Origin: Pelodera strongyloides
Taxonomy: Eukaryota > Nematoda > Chromadorea > Rhabditida > Rhabditidae
DNA: 64,000 bases
Assembly (NCBI GenBank): GCA_036852015.1
Contig: JAANDG010000467.1
Coordinates: 1 to 64,000, forward strand
Reading direction: 5' to 3'
Below the pieces are notes generated by a model that saw only the letters and a list, made by a program, of their open reading frames with translations, was not told where the DNA came from and ran no database searches. Of the stretch, positions 46,081 through 55,614 are shown piece by piece. Numbering within the stretch: position 1 is the first letter of the stretch; each line of letters opens with the position of its first letter. The position numbers and the translations under genes were made by a program.

Positions 46081-46499
46081 CCCCACCCCTAATTGAAACT
46101 TCAATTACAAAACAGTGACTTTCCTACGTGCGTCGTTTGTGTCTGCTCGTTACGGTTCCAAGATGTCCGTTTTGCATTCACCCAACTGCAAGTTTCGTCC
46201 ATCAAACATTCTTGGTCGCAACTGATTCCTCACGAGTGTATCTCGTTCTTCGTTCCAACGTCCAACCATAGGGGTCGTCATTTCGATGATCTTCTGCTCC
46301 TTGTTCCAATCCAATTCCGAAATCGAACGTCCAAAATTCAGGCCAACGGGGCTTCTTCCAGTAGACGAACAAGGGGTTATTCCTGTTATAATAAAGAGCC
46401 AAAAACTCTCTAAACACGTGGTCGTCCATTCCTACTCCTCCCCTCCCTAGTTCTTTGGCCATATCATTCTCGATCGTCGTCTGCACGTCCATTTTTTAC

Positions 46500-47540
46500 A
46501 GTTCCGTTCGATTTTTTGGATGGTACGGTGGTGAGCAATCCCACCTCGGTGTGTGTTTCCAACATTCGTTTCTTGAATGCGTTCTCGTGTTCCTTTTCTC
46601 AAGCGAAGGTGACGTCGTTCCTTCGTATCTTATTCAACGGCTTGCAGAGGTCAGCCAACTGAGGAACAGAGCGTGCGTAGTAGTTCACACAGGCTACTAA
46701 GCAACCGTAGTATTTCACAAAAATATACTACCATTTCCAATTCATTTAACGACTTACGTGCCGGCATCTCCATCAAGGCCTTGATTATCTCAGGGTTGGT
46801 GCTTGTACCCTTCCGGCGGAGAACATGTCCTAAGACTTCGATTTGGTCCTGAACTCTGCATTGACCATCGTCCCATGTTCTTACTGTCGTTTCACTACCT
46901 TATATGAGGTACGGAGGTGCTCTTCTCGGTTCCTGCCAGTCATCACGATATCGTCCACACATATGACGTTATCGAACCCATACAGTATCTTGTCCAAAAC
47001 TGATGGGCGACCCCAAACGGTAGGTGCTTGTAGCGATCCATGTGCCTGCTGATCATCGGGTACTTCTTCGACTCTTCAATCAACAGGTTGCACATTTTCT
47101 CCAGTTCCAGTTTCGCGATCTCGGAATATAGTACTGATCAGTCTTCCAGCCGTATTTACAACTGCACTGTAATTACCACAAATACTACCGTTAGGTTTAG
47201 GAACAATCACAAAAGTTGTGCCCAACATGAATGCATCACCTGTTTCTATTCCCGGCTTTGAGCTTTTCCTCCCAATTCTTTCACTCGCTACTTGAGCGCG
47301 TCGGGCGCGGGATGGGCCCTGAAGAACTTCCGTCCATGGTACGTTTCTTCGTCCATGTGTAATTCCGCTTACAGTTTCGTACATATTTACAGACCGTCCG
47401 CGAACACTGCAGCGTAGTTCTTCACCATTGCACCGATTTCTTCTTTTTGGATCCATTCCAACGGTCTTCTTCTTACCTCCCTGCGAGGTGTCACTGCTTT
47501 CAGCAGCCAGCTCATTCACAAGGTTACTGCTTCTTCCCAC
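46500..47540 (-). pseudogene. Broken reverse transcriptase region of the LTR element
   Basis: On the minus strand FVIVPKPNGSI then CGNYSAVVN (about 47230-47150) resembles the RT segment that normally carries the first catalytic Asp. The metal-binding box appears as VDDIVMTGRNREEHL near 46970. LADLCKPLN and KEHENAFKK (about 46650-46570) mark the link to RNase H. Frame shifts and deletions separate the pieces. Confidence 0.7.
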
Positions 47541-47829
47541 AGTATTGAGCCTATTCGTGGTTATTGAGGACAGTCTTCTTGGCCAACTAGATCATTTAGA
47601 GACATACCAACCTTTCATTTTTTCCCGTCCAAATATTCGCCGTTGTCGTACGTGAATTTCAGCCACTCGTTGGACGTCTCCAACTTGTAGTTCCACACTA
47701 CTCCTTTGAACGTTAGCTTTCCTCTTGTGTAACTTAATTGCGTTCATGCCATATCTTCCAGGTATTCATCCATAAAGATCTTCTGAGGGTTTGCGCATAA
47801 TAAACCCACCTTTGCTACCTTGGATTGCT

Positions 47830-48130
47830 TACATTCCCGCGAAAATTACCAACCTTTTTGCGAGAATAGCATTTCCTTGGTGGTTCCTGCCACTTGAAAA
47901 TCGTACTCTCCATTTTCCGTTCTTCTCGAGTACAAAGATTCTTGGGCTTTCATAGCCTTCCATGCCGCCAGGGCATCGTACGTTTCAGGGGAAATCTGGG
48001 ACAATATCATCATCTGCACCTTCTTCCGTTCCTCCATGAGGCAACGAAGCACCATCTACATCGAGTCTGTCGGTCCATAATTCTACAATCGCAGTGCTGG
48101 GTTCCATGCCGTCCATCTTGATTCTTCCTT
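47830..48130 (-). pseudogene. Gag-like remnant of the LTR element
   Basis: A reading frame with ERKKVQMMILSQISPETYDA, in the expected Gag position just after the primer-binding site, resembles Ty3-type capsid sequence. Truncated. Confidence 0.5.
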
Positions 48131-48169
48131 CCATCGCGAGTTCTTGAGTTCTTCATTCCTGAACGCCAC

Positions 48170-48583
48170 TGAAATATCTTTATTTCTTAGATAATTTACA
48201 AGATGGGTAGCTGAATAGCGAAGGTGTAGATTCATCTCCAGGCAGCTACTGTAGAGAGAGTGGAGGCGGCGATCCTGTAGTGTAGAGAGACGGTGGAGGT
48301 GATCCTGTTGTGGTCCTTGGCTGTTGAGTATCCAGCGAGTAGAGTCCAGCCAGTAGAGTCCATTCTCCATTCCATTAGTCGATCCACATCTCCACCAGTC
48401 CACCAGTCCAGAAGGTGCAGGTCCCAGTGAGGTTCTTCGGGTCGAAGAGGTCCTGCCTTCTCCGTAGATCTCGCTCCTTTTATTGGTCCATTCGTATGCT
48501 AATTAGGTCTGCAATCTCTACTTCTCAGACACAACATACCATTTAGACTATTAATACACGTATACGTATGTGTATACGTTACA
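48170..48583 (-). repeat. 5' LTR
   Basis: 414 bp, TG...CA ends, followed (in element orientation) by the primer-binding site. Confidence 0.95.
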
Positions 48584-48845
48584 GGCATACTCCCTATAAA
48601 ACAGCGAATCTGGTGTCAATTTTTCACTGGTATTTATGCTCACACTATCTGAACTGAATTACTACGGAGTATATTTGGCGCTTTTCACACAGTAATTAAC
48701 AAATTTTCGAGAAAAATTGCAAATTACAACAAATATTCTAGTTGGCAAGAGTTGGTTGTTCCCATCAAGTTTGTGCAAATTATCTTCACTGCACGTGTTT
48801 TCATTAGTGGTCGGCTCATTAGGGTCGTTGCACACCTTTATCCAG

Positions 48846-49024
48846 TTAAAGCGAAATACCGGCCTTTTTTGAAACGCATCATCGAAGAGAACTGAATTAT
48901 TACGTATTTATGCTAATTTGCTCGAATTTAGCTTGATTTTTATTCCAATTTATGGTCCTTTGCATAAGCTGCATAAGAATGCTGGTATACTCGATGTGTT
49001 TCAAAAACCAGCTGGTGTTCGCTT
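48846..49024. mobile_element. Family-1 TTAA MITE
   Basis: The ends are TTAAAGCGAAATACCGGCC and CCAGCTGGTGTTCGCTT. Confidence 0.75.
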
Positions 49025-49422
49025 GAATTTCAATTATTAGCTTCATATAGCTATGCTAGAATGTTTTTTTTGTGCATGATGAGTTTACAGCCAATTTGCA
49101 CACTGTCACCAGAATTGTAAAATATCAGAATATACTAGAGCGACCTGTTGTACATGAATGAGTGAGTCTGGGATAGTGATTCTATGTAGTGATAGTTTTT
49201 TAAGAGTTTTCCCCTCCCCCTCTCCTTTGAACAAATGTGTCGCCATAGAAAGAAAGACGTATCCTGTTACTGTATATCGCCTACCTGTGGTTAGCGGTGG
49301 AAAGCGCGATAGATATCAACACAAGGTACCGTAGCTGTAGCTGCGTTTCAGTATGAGTGCGGCTTATAGACCCTCGTTAGTATGATGATGTCCCAACCGA
49401 CCTTACCGCACCATTATCTTAG
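49025..49422. other. No gene seen
   Basis: Left flank of the Penelope-like element; no feature supported. Confidence 0.4.
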
Positions 49423-49616
49423 TAAAAACAAAATAATTAAAATATTAAAATATGAAGATGTCAAGACATGAATTATATGTATAGGTTCTAGAAATACTGT
49501 TTGAAAATGGAAAAGTAGAATGTGAAATAAACATACAAAAAAGTAAGAAGAGGAAATAGAAAGAAATGACCTTGAATATTAATCAAGGTACCCCGTTTCG
49601 ACCCCTGAGTCACATA
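49423..49616 (-). repeat. 3' pseudo-LTR of the Penelope-like element
   Basis: 194 bp, identical to 53784-53977. Confidence 0.95.
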
Positions 49617-49647
49617 CGAGGATTTTGCCGTGTCGGGGTCTCATCAG
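49595..49647 (-). ncRNA. Hammerhead-ribozyme-like core in the Penelope-like element
   Basis: On the minus strand CTGATGAG (49647-49640) and CGAAAC (49600-49595) are joined by a perfect 6-bp helix II, GACCCC with GGGGTC, around a 29-nt loop. CUGAUGA...GAAA is the hammerhead core, and such ribozymes are known in Penelope-like terminal repeats. GAAAC is inside the repeat, CTGATGAG just outside it, so only the 3' copy has both halves. I could not assign convincing helices I and III. Confidence 0.5.
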
Positions 49648-49969
49648 TGTGAGCCACGGCTTCTTGAGATATATAAAAATAAATAAATAACTAAAAAGGC
49701 GACGTGAAGATGAAAATCAATAAAAGAAAATAATTAAATTCAACGTAGCTTAGGAATTATTGTGGATGATAACAAATTTATGAAATCGATAGCAGTGGAA
49801 AATTGTATTATGTGTGTAGTTTGTAGTTTGAATATAATTGTCTAATAACCATAGGCTAAATCAAGGGAAAGGTAATTAAATGGAAAATTGATGTAATTAA
49901 TGAATAGAATCGTTAATTTGAAAGATAAAATCAGGATAGCATAGAGGAAATAATGTATGCATACGTGAA

Positions 49970-50440
49970 TTAAGTAAAATCATGAGAAACAATTGTTTCA
50001 AACCAGGAACATAATATTTTGGGACTAGAATCATATTTATATGCAATGGTAGGATATTTATTGAAAGTCTTCTTAAACATTTGTGAGACTGAGTCTATAG
50101 GATAGAGGTTACTGAGAAGCTTAGCAATTAACTCTTTGATTTTATTTTTGAAGAAATTAATATTAGAAGTGCATCTGTTTATGCGTATGATTTCTCCTAT
50201 AATGCAATTGGTTTTAATGTTGGTACTTATATGGCTGTTAAACATTGGAAATCTAATTACATTAAAAGTATAATCATCAGTTTTATTATAAAGATTAATA
50301 TCCCATTTATTTTGTGATTTGGTAATATTTAAATCTAAGAATGCAGCTTGTTGTGAATCGTTGTTAGCCGATTCTAGAGTAAGAGTAGTAGGATAGATGC
50401 TTCTGATAGAGTCTATGACATTATTATCATTGTAAAATAC
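49970..50440 (-). pseudogene. C-terminal part of the Penelope-like RT, in a shifted frame
   Basis: Continues after the frame break with IYPTTLTLE, AAFLDLNI, WDINLYNKTDDY and FNVIRFP, the block order that follows the RT catalytic box in Penelope-like elements. The expected Y-x-D-D box is not found; YFYNDN stands where it should be, apparently after a small deletion of RT sequence. Confidence 0.65.
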
Positions 50441-52545
50441 GTAAGGTCAGTTAATAATGGTGAAGCGTTGCCTCCTTGCGGGACACCTTTAATTTGATGG
50501 AAGATTTTACTTTTATAAATACAATAGCTGTTTTTAACAATATATCGTACCATGTGTTTAATTTCAGTATTATTAAAGCAATTGTTGGAAACTGTGTTAG
50601 TGTAGAAACTGGATTTGTAACCAACGTTAAGATGTGTTTTACAAGCGTTATTGAAACATAGATCAATAAGCTGAAAGATATTATCAATAATACAATCATG
50701 GGGCAGGTTAGTGAAGAGACTTGCGAAGTCCATGACGCTTATCTGACTAAATTTATGAATTATTGGGTTGTTAGCAACACAAATTGAGTTATCGATAGAA
50801 ATAAAACGATTAGAATTAATAGTCCAATTAGATGAAGCATTGCAATAGTTTTTAAAATGTTTTCTAAAATGTTTAAGGATTTTTTGTAAAACAATAGAAA
50901 CACTTTTCAATGAACTATGTTTAGCAGCGGTGATAAATCGCATTTTAACAGTATTTTTATGTAACTTAGGTATAGCATATATATTTGGAAGCTTATTGTC
51001 CTCTTCTTTTAAGGTTAAACCAAGAATACTGGTGTATTTATTGTGTCTTGAGATAATAGCTGTAAAGGTTTCGTTCAAGTAAGGACGATATGTATCGTTA
51101 CCATTGATTAATTGGTTATTAAATAGAGAATTGTAATTATAAGAGATTCCTAATTCCATATTAATAAAATGAGCATAAGCTAAGGGGCAAGAGAAACAAA
51201 AATTAGCAGAAGCTTTGTCTACACATGTTATTATAAACTGTTTGCGTATAGATTCAATTTCTTTTACTACAACAGATGATTCAGTATAATCTTGTACCTT
51301 CAGGGAATTTACCTTCGTAATCAATGGATAAAGGTTGGGTGTAATAATTTTGCAACGTTTACAATATTTAGAAAGTTTGTCGCTTAAATCATTGGATATT
51401 GTTTTTAATTGATTATTTATTTCTGATGTATTAAAAGGAAAACGAAACTTAGTACCATACGATAAAAGTGCACTGGCATTGGGAAATTTAGTAGAAAACA
51501 GTTTGCAATTACCGGAAATAATGTGTTCAGAATCTCCAATTCTTAGTCTTTCTTTGTTTGTGCATTTATTGAGATACTGAGCACAATAGCAAACCTTAGA
51601 GGGTTGTCCAAAATCATTTACAAACGCTTTGTAATTGAACAGTTTAGGACCAAGAGGAATATTGTATGTGTAAATATAGTTAACTGATGGAAGAATACTA
51701 AGAGGTATATTATTAACAGTGAATATGTTTCTGATTCCTTTTTTAATTATGTGTTTAAGATCAGTTTCTTTATGTTTATGTTCTATGTATGGAATGTTAA
51801 CACTAAAATCAAATTTGGTTTCTTTACGTTTGTCTAAAATTTTCGTGTTATTTGGCAAACAGAGTTTACCGCATAGTGCTTCTATGTTACGACAGTAAAC
51901 ATTTGAGGATTCTGATGCATAGTATTTATGTATGAGATTCTTTTTAAAGACTTTAGAAAGTGTAGAATTCAAAGAGACCAAAGTGGAATAATCTACTTCA
52001 TTAGATAAGTCTGGAATTACAAAAGGATGAATAGGTTGGGCATTGACAATACGGCATTTTTTCTTTCGGGGACCTCTATTTTTTGTTGGTCTAATGATTT
52101 TAAGAGCAAAATATGGTATATTTTTGTTACCTAATCCTTTAGTGTTGTGATTACTAATGATTCCATATCCTTTAATGTTGTCATTTAAACCATAGGGGTA
52201 TGCTGTATTCAACAGTTTAATCCAAAAAAGCTCTTTGGATTTACGAATACTACTGTCCAAGTTATCTTGCAAATTGTCCAAAATATGAATGGTAAATTTT
52301 TTATCTGTGCTTCTTGGTTGGCAGGTAGAGAAATGTTTATAAAGTATGGTGTTTGTGGATTCTTTTTTAATATTATATCGGTGCTGACTAAATCTGTTTT
52401 TAAGAGTATTTTTTGTTTCACCTACATATTGAATATTACAAATATCGCAAGTTATGCAGTAAATTAGACCTTTACTACTACAGTTAGAACATTGGTACAG
52501 AAAGTAGGAGCAAATTATTTTGTGGAACTGCTTTTTACAATGCTT
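50413..52545 (-). CDS. GIY-YIG endonuclease plus reverse transcriptase of the Penelope-like element (C-terminus lost)
   Basis: About 710 codons without stop. Residues about 1-36 carry Cys pairs (CSNC, CITCDIC) next to the GIY-YIG core: IYCITC, then YVGETKNTLKNRFSQHR and, near residues 100-112, KELFWIKLLNTAYPYGLN with the expected catalytic Glu. A basic linker (NRGPRKKK) follows. RT blocks are DKASANF, LPNIYAIPKLHK, MRFITAAK, MDFASLFTNLP (first catalytic Asp) and KGVPQGGNASP. The protein would nick target DNA and reverse-transcribe the element RNA. The upstream Cys-rich start (CDSNRCKIC, about 52580) is in another frame, and the RT ends early at 50413. No spliced introns are apparent. Confidence 0.8.
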   Translation of the reverse strand, partial: KHCKKQFHKIICSYFLYQCSNCSSKGLIYCITCDICNIQYVGETKNTLKNRFSQHRYNIKKESTNTILYKHFSTCQPRSTDKKFTIHILDNLQDNLDSSIRKSKELFWIKLLNTAYPYGLNDNIKGYGIISNHNTKGLGNKNIPYFALKIIRPTKNRGPRKKKCRIVNAQPIHPFVIPDLSNEVDYSTLVSLNSTLSKVFKKNLIHKYYASESSNVYCRNIEALCGKLCLPNNTKILDKRKETKFDFSVNIPYIEHKHKETDLKHIIKKGIRNIFTVNNIPLSILPSVNYIYTYNIPLGPKLFNYKAFVNDFGQPSKVCYCAQYLNKCTNKERLRIGDSEHIISGNCKLFSTKFPNASALLSYGTKFRFPFNTSEINNQLKTISNDLSDKLSKYCKRCKIITPNLYPLITKVNSLKVQDYTESSVVVKEIESIRKQFIITCVDKASANFCFSCPLAYAHFINMELGISYNYNSLFNNQLINGNDTYRPYLNETFTAIISRHNKYTSILGLTLKEEDNKLPNIYAIPKLHKNTVKMRFITAAKHSSLKSVSIVLQKILKHFRKHFKNYCNASSNWTINSNRFISIDNSICVANNPIIHKFSQISVMDFASLFTNLPHDCIIDNIFQLIDLCFNNACKTHLNVGYKSSFYTNTVSNNCFNNTEIKHMVRYIVKNSYCIYKSKIFHQIKGVPQGGNASPLLTDLTYFTMIIMS

Positions 52546-53783
52546 TCAAAAGATATTAGTGAGCATATTTTACAACGATTTGAGTCACATTCCATACCAA
52601 ACTGGTCAGTACCTTCTAGATTAATGAATTTCAGGTTAGGGCCAATTTTTTTAGAAGAAAAACAATCTTTACTGAAATAATGCGACGAATATGTTAGAGT
52701 AGAAGGGCATATACATTCCCTAACTCAGCCGCCCCAGGCCTCGCTAGGTAGGTTGTGGACTGGACACTTCGGATAAACCTTACATGGCGTGGCCGAGCTC
52801 AAAAACTCTGCCACGGTGGCACTAGGGTACACGGGGACAACCAGCTAGTCCTTATACAACCATTAGCCCACTGGTTATCCGTACATGAGCGTGGCTGGTA
52901 AGAGAAAGGTGTAGAAAAATTATGTAAAATAAATGTAAGGGCCACTCCCCCTCACTGTGCCAAGGAAGCTAAATGGAATAAGAGAGAAAAGAATAAAAGT
53001 GGAAGTGCACAGCGCAGAAAAAGTGTAGCTACCTGTGGGAACAATCATATCCGAAACTTCAGGTACCGAGAGAAGGAAAGGAAACTGGAAGAAATATTAA
53101 GCTAATTTGTGAAAACGGTAAGAGTTGTGCACCGTAGTACACAGTATGAAATAAACAAGAATAAAAAAGTTAAGAGCAGAAGGGATGTGAACACGTTTCG
53201 TTCACTAGTGGCCTAGTAACATAAGATGGTATGGTGTACTGCAAATCCGGTTTATAAAAAAATAATAAAGTAAAGGTTGTGGTGTCAAATTATAGTAGTA
53301 AGGTAAATATATTGTATGCTGATCAACATCCGTAAGGATGAGGCGGGTACGGTGTTTCAAAGAACACCCTCGTTCAGAAAGAACGAGACGGGTAGGAAGC
53401 TTTTTCAAGCTTCGACGTCACGAGGGACGCCTGGTTGGTATAGTACAATAGACGAACAAAGTGAATTTAGAGAGTATAATGATGACATAAGTTATGTCAA
53501 AAAGTAATAGCGAGAACCAAAGAGGAAATACAGAGGGATAAAAAACGTGTAATTGTAAAAATGGTAGGAAAAGGGGTAGGCACCATGTGATACTTTATAA
53601 TAATTTGTTAATGTAGCCAATTAGGAAGTGTAAACAACGAGAAAATATTAAAAAATACATAAGGTCAATGCATGAGAACGTGTATGAAAAAGTGTATTTA
53701 AGTTAGGGTTAAAAAGGTAGACTTTCGTTATTGGCCGCGGGAACTTAATCCTCAGCAGTACCAAGAACTAGGTCGTGATATAA
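52546..53783 (-). other. 5' part of the Penelope-like element, non-coding or degraded
   Basis: About 52690-52546 holds the frame-shifted N-terminus (DCFSSKKIGPNLKF, ECDSNRCKIC). Beyond it no coding frame is seen. A GC-rich, self-complementary stretch at about 52725-52900 (GGCGTGGCCGAGCTC, CTGCCACGGTGGCAC) may fold. Confidence 0.45.
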
Positions 53784-53977
53784 TAAAAACAAAATAATTA
53801 AAATATTAAAATATGAAGATGTCAAGACATGAATTATATGTATAGGTTCTAGAAATACTGTTTGAAAATGGAAAAGTAGAATGTGAAATAAACATACAAA
53901 AAAGTAAGAAGAGGAAATAGAAAGAAATGACCTTGAATATTAATCAAGGTACCCCGTTTCGACCCCTGAGTCACATA
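53784..53977 (-). repeat. 5' pseudo-LTR of the Penelope-like element
   Basis: 194 bp, identical to 49423-49616. Confidence 0.95.
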
Positions 53978-54091
53978 GGAGGGTACCTTTTAGTTTGCTA
54001 ATAGCCTCTACCTCGAGAGCTTGTTTTCTTTGAACCTACCATCTCGATCCAATAACATTTATTATTATTAGTCTTGTATTATTATATAAAG

Positions 54092-54176
54092 TTGGGAACG
54101 TTGTCTGTTTGTACGTTTGTTTAATTGTACGTTTGGATGATGTGCGTTACGCTCCGGAAGTAGGATTGGTTCAGTA
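54092..54176. repeat. Dispersed repeat, left part of an occupied site
   Basis: Matches 6078-6152 (AGTTGGGA through GGATTGGTTCAGTA) and resumes at 55615 (GTTCACGTTCCCGTGCAC). Confidence 0.75.
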
Positions 54177-55614
54177 CACAGGAAAGTGAAAACCCCGATA
54201 TATGCCCGATTATTGCAAAAAAACCCGATATGTTCCAGATCAGTTCCCGATATGTGCCCGATCACCAATAATCCGGCACATTTCGGGAATAAGACCTAAA
54301 ATGTGCCCGATTATTTGAAAACCCCCGATATATGCCCGATCATGTCCCGAAATGTGCCAGATCAAGCCTTCCACGTGTTTGGGACCGCAACGCAAGCACG
54401 TGCTAGCTCGCTATTTGAATTTCGAATATTTTGCCAAGTCCGCGAACTTGTTATGTTTTGTTTGTTTCAATACATTAATACATTATGCAGCTTTGAACGT
54501 TCTATTATTGTTTCCGCTAACATGTTTGGTGCATTGCCGTCTACGTTTGACGTTGTGAATAGGAAAGTGTGCCGTGAACCTTAAAAAATGCATATCTTCT
54601 TCAATATGTTAACTTCCACTCTATATTCTGTATGACTATTTGTATCGCTTATTTGTGTACTCTCTAATCTCTGCCGGTTTCCAGGCTTCATTGTTATGCG
54701 GAAGTATGGGAATCGAGCCAATGGAATTTATGCCGCATTCAACCGGAGGTATGTGTTCATATCATTTACTTGCGAGGTTTGACTATAGATGGTAGCGTAT
54801 GTGTAGCGTTGCAGGGATTGCTACTGGAGTAGTGGTTTGTACCTTATCATATTAATTGCTACTATTTCAGGGCACAGTTAACTTGAAATGGTCTCCCACA
54901 CAATTTGGATATGGTATCAGGACGATTGAATCATTCGAAGCAGCCGCGCGTGAAAGAAACCACTTTGGAAGCATAATGGATAGTGGTGGTTTTTCCTGTT
55001 TTAATAGCTACCCTGTTAGTGTTCTATATTTATGACTGCCTTCATTTGTTTCTTATTGTAGCGTTAATATAGAATTTCGAAATCGAGGCTTTCCTGGTCC
55101 ATACATTATACACCTCTGTTTAGTTATTCTAGCGCTGATTATTCCCGCTTTTTAATGATTAATGCATTGAACACGTACGCTTAAAGCCCTAAATTCTCTA
55201 CTTTCGCGAACCCAATTCTTACAAGTAAAGAAACTGTGCACTGACCAATACTATATCACATTGTTCGTTTTCCAGTTCTATAAATGTTTTTGTGCACAAA
55301 CGTGTTTATGGTGGTTTCTTTTTACTTGCTTTTTCGTACCGTAGTTGCAACTTTATTCGGAGTGGGAGGAGCCTAAACGTTTATTGTATTCTTTTAATTG
55401 CTGTCATTACCGTAATTGCAACAATATTGGTAGCGAATGTGGCATAAAAAACCCCGATATGTGCCCGATCAGTTCCCGATATATGCCCGGCCATTCTTGA
55501 AAAACCCCGATATGTGCCCGACCCCTGCCCGATTAATTGAGGGACTTGAACGGGCACATATCGGGGTTATTTTTGCGATAATCGGGCACATATCGGGGTT
55601 TTTCATTTCCCATG
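54177..55614. mobile_element. 1438-bp TIR element with CCCGATATGTGCCCGAT subterminal repeats
   Basis: The left end CACAGGAAAGTGAAAACCCC and the complement of the right end CATGGGAAATGAAAAACCCC are imperfect inverted repeats. Both ends carry several direct and inverted copies of CCCGATATGTGCCCGAT, as transposase-binding subterminal repeats do. Comparison with the uninterrupted repeat at 6062-6245 fixes both borders, with no target-site duplication visible. The centre has exon-like sequence on the plus strand. No transposase motif is seen. Confidence 0.75.
54684..55375 (+). CDS. Putative spliced gene fragment inside the TIR element
   Basis: Three candidate exons join in phase: about 54684-54749 (LHCYAEVWESSQWNLCRIQP), 54872-55015 (GTVNLKWSPTQFGYGI to FSCFNSYP) and 55346-55375 (LQLYSEWEEP then stop), each with a plausible acceptor and donor. 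The middle exon is the only frame open for its 48 codons. I do not recognise the protein and found no start exon (a Met at 54522 reads MFGALPSTFDVVNRK up to a donor, but the phase does not fit). It may be a captured host gene fragment or the element's own reduced gene. Confidence 0.35.

Larger units (their letters stand above)
45667..48583 (-). mobile_element. Ty3/Gypsy-type LTR retrotransposon, internally deleted
   Basis: LTRs at 45667-46080 and 48170-48583 are both 414 bp, begin TG and end CA, and differ at only one position that I noticed. GGCAT flanks the element on both sides (45662-45666 and 48584-48588), a 5-bp target duplication. In minus orientation the primer-binding site TGGCGTTCAGG lies one base after the 5' LTR, and a polypurine tract AGGGGTGGGG abuts the 3' LTR. 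The internal region is only 2.1 kb: Gag-like remnants, then reverse transcriptase pieces and the start of the RNase H region; integrase is missing. Coding frames are broken, so it depended on another element to move. The near-identical LTRs imply a recent insertion. Confidence 0.93.
49423..53977 (-). mobile_element. Penelope-like retroelement with N-terminal GIY-YIG domain
   Basis: Two identical 194-bp direct repeats (49423-49616 and 53784-53977) bound a 4.55-kb element on the minus strand, as expected for the pseudo-LTRs of Penelope-like elements. It contains a long 5' untranslated part (53783 to about 52700), a GIY-YIG endonuclease domain followed by a reverse transcriptase in one frame (52545-50413), and a C-terminal segment in a shifted frame (to 49970). 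The GIY-YIG domain comes before the RT, the permuted order of the Hydra/Naiad group, not the C-terminal position of canonical Penelope. Identical terminal repeats suggest recent insertion, but frame shifts and loss of the RT metal-binding motif show that this copy cannot move by itself. Confidence 0.85.

Noticed and set aside
46093..46413. Plus-strand open frames inside the LTR element
   Set aside because: The element's LTR, primer-binding site and polypurine tract all point to the minus strand; these are antisense shadows.
53205..53408. Small frames in the 5' part of the Penelope-like element
   Set aside because: Short, overlapping and without motifs; the region is better read as untranslated.
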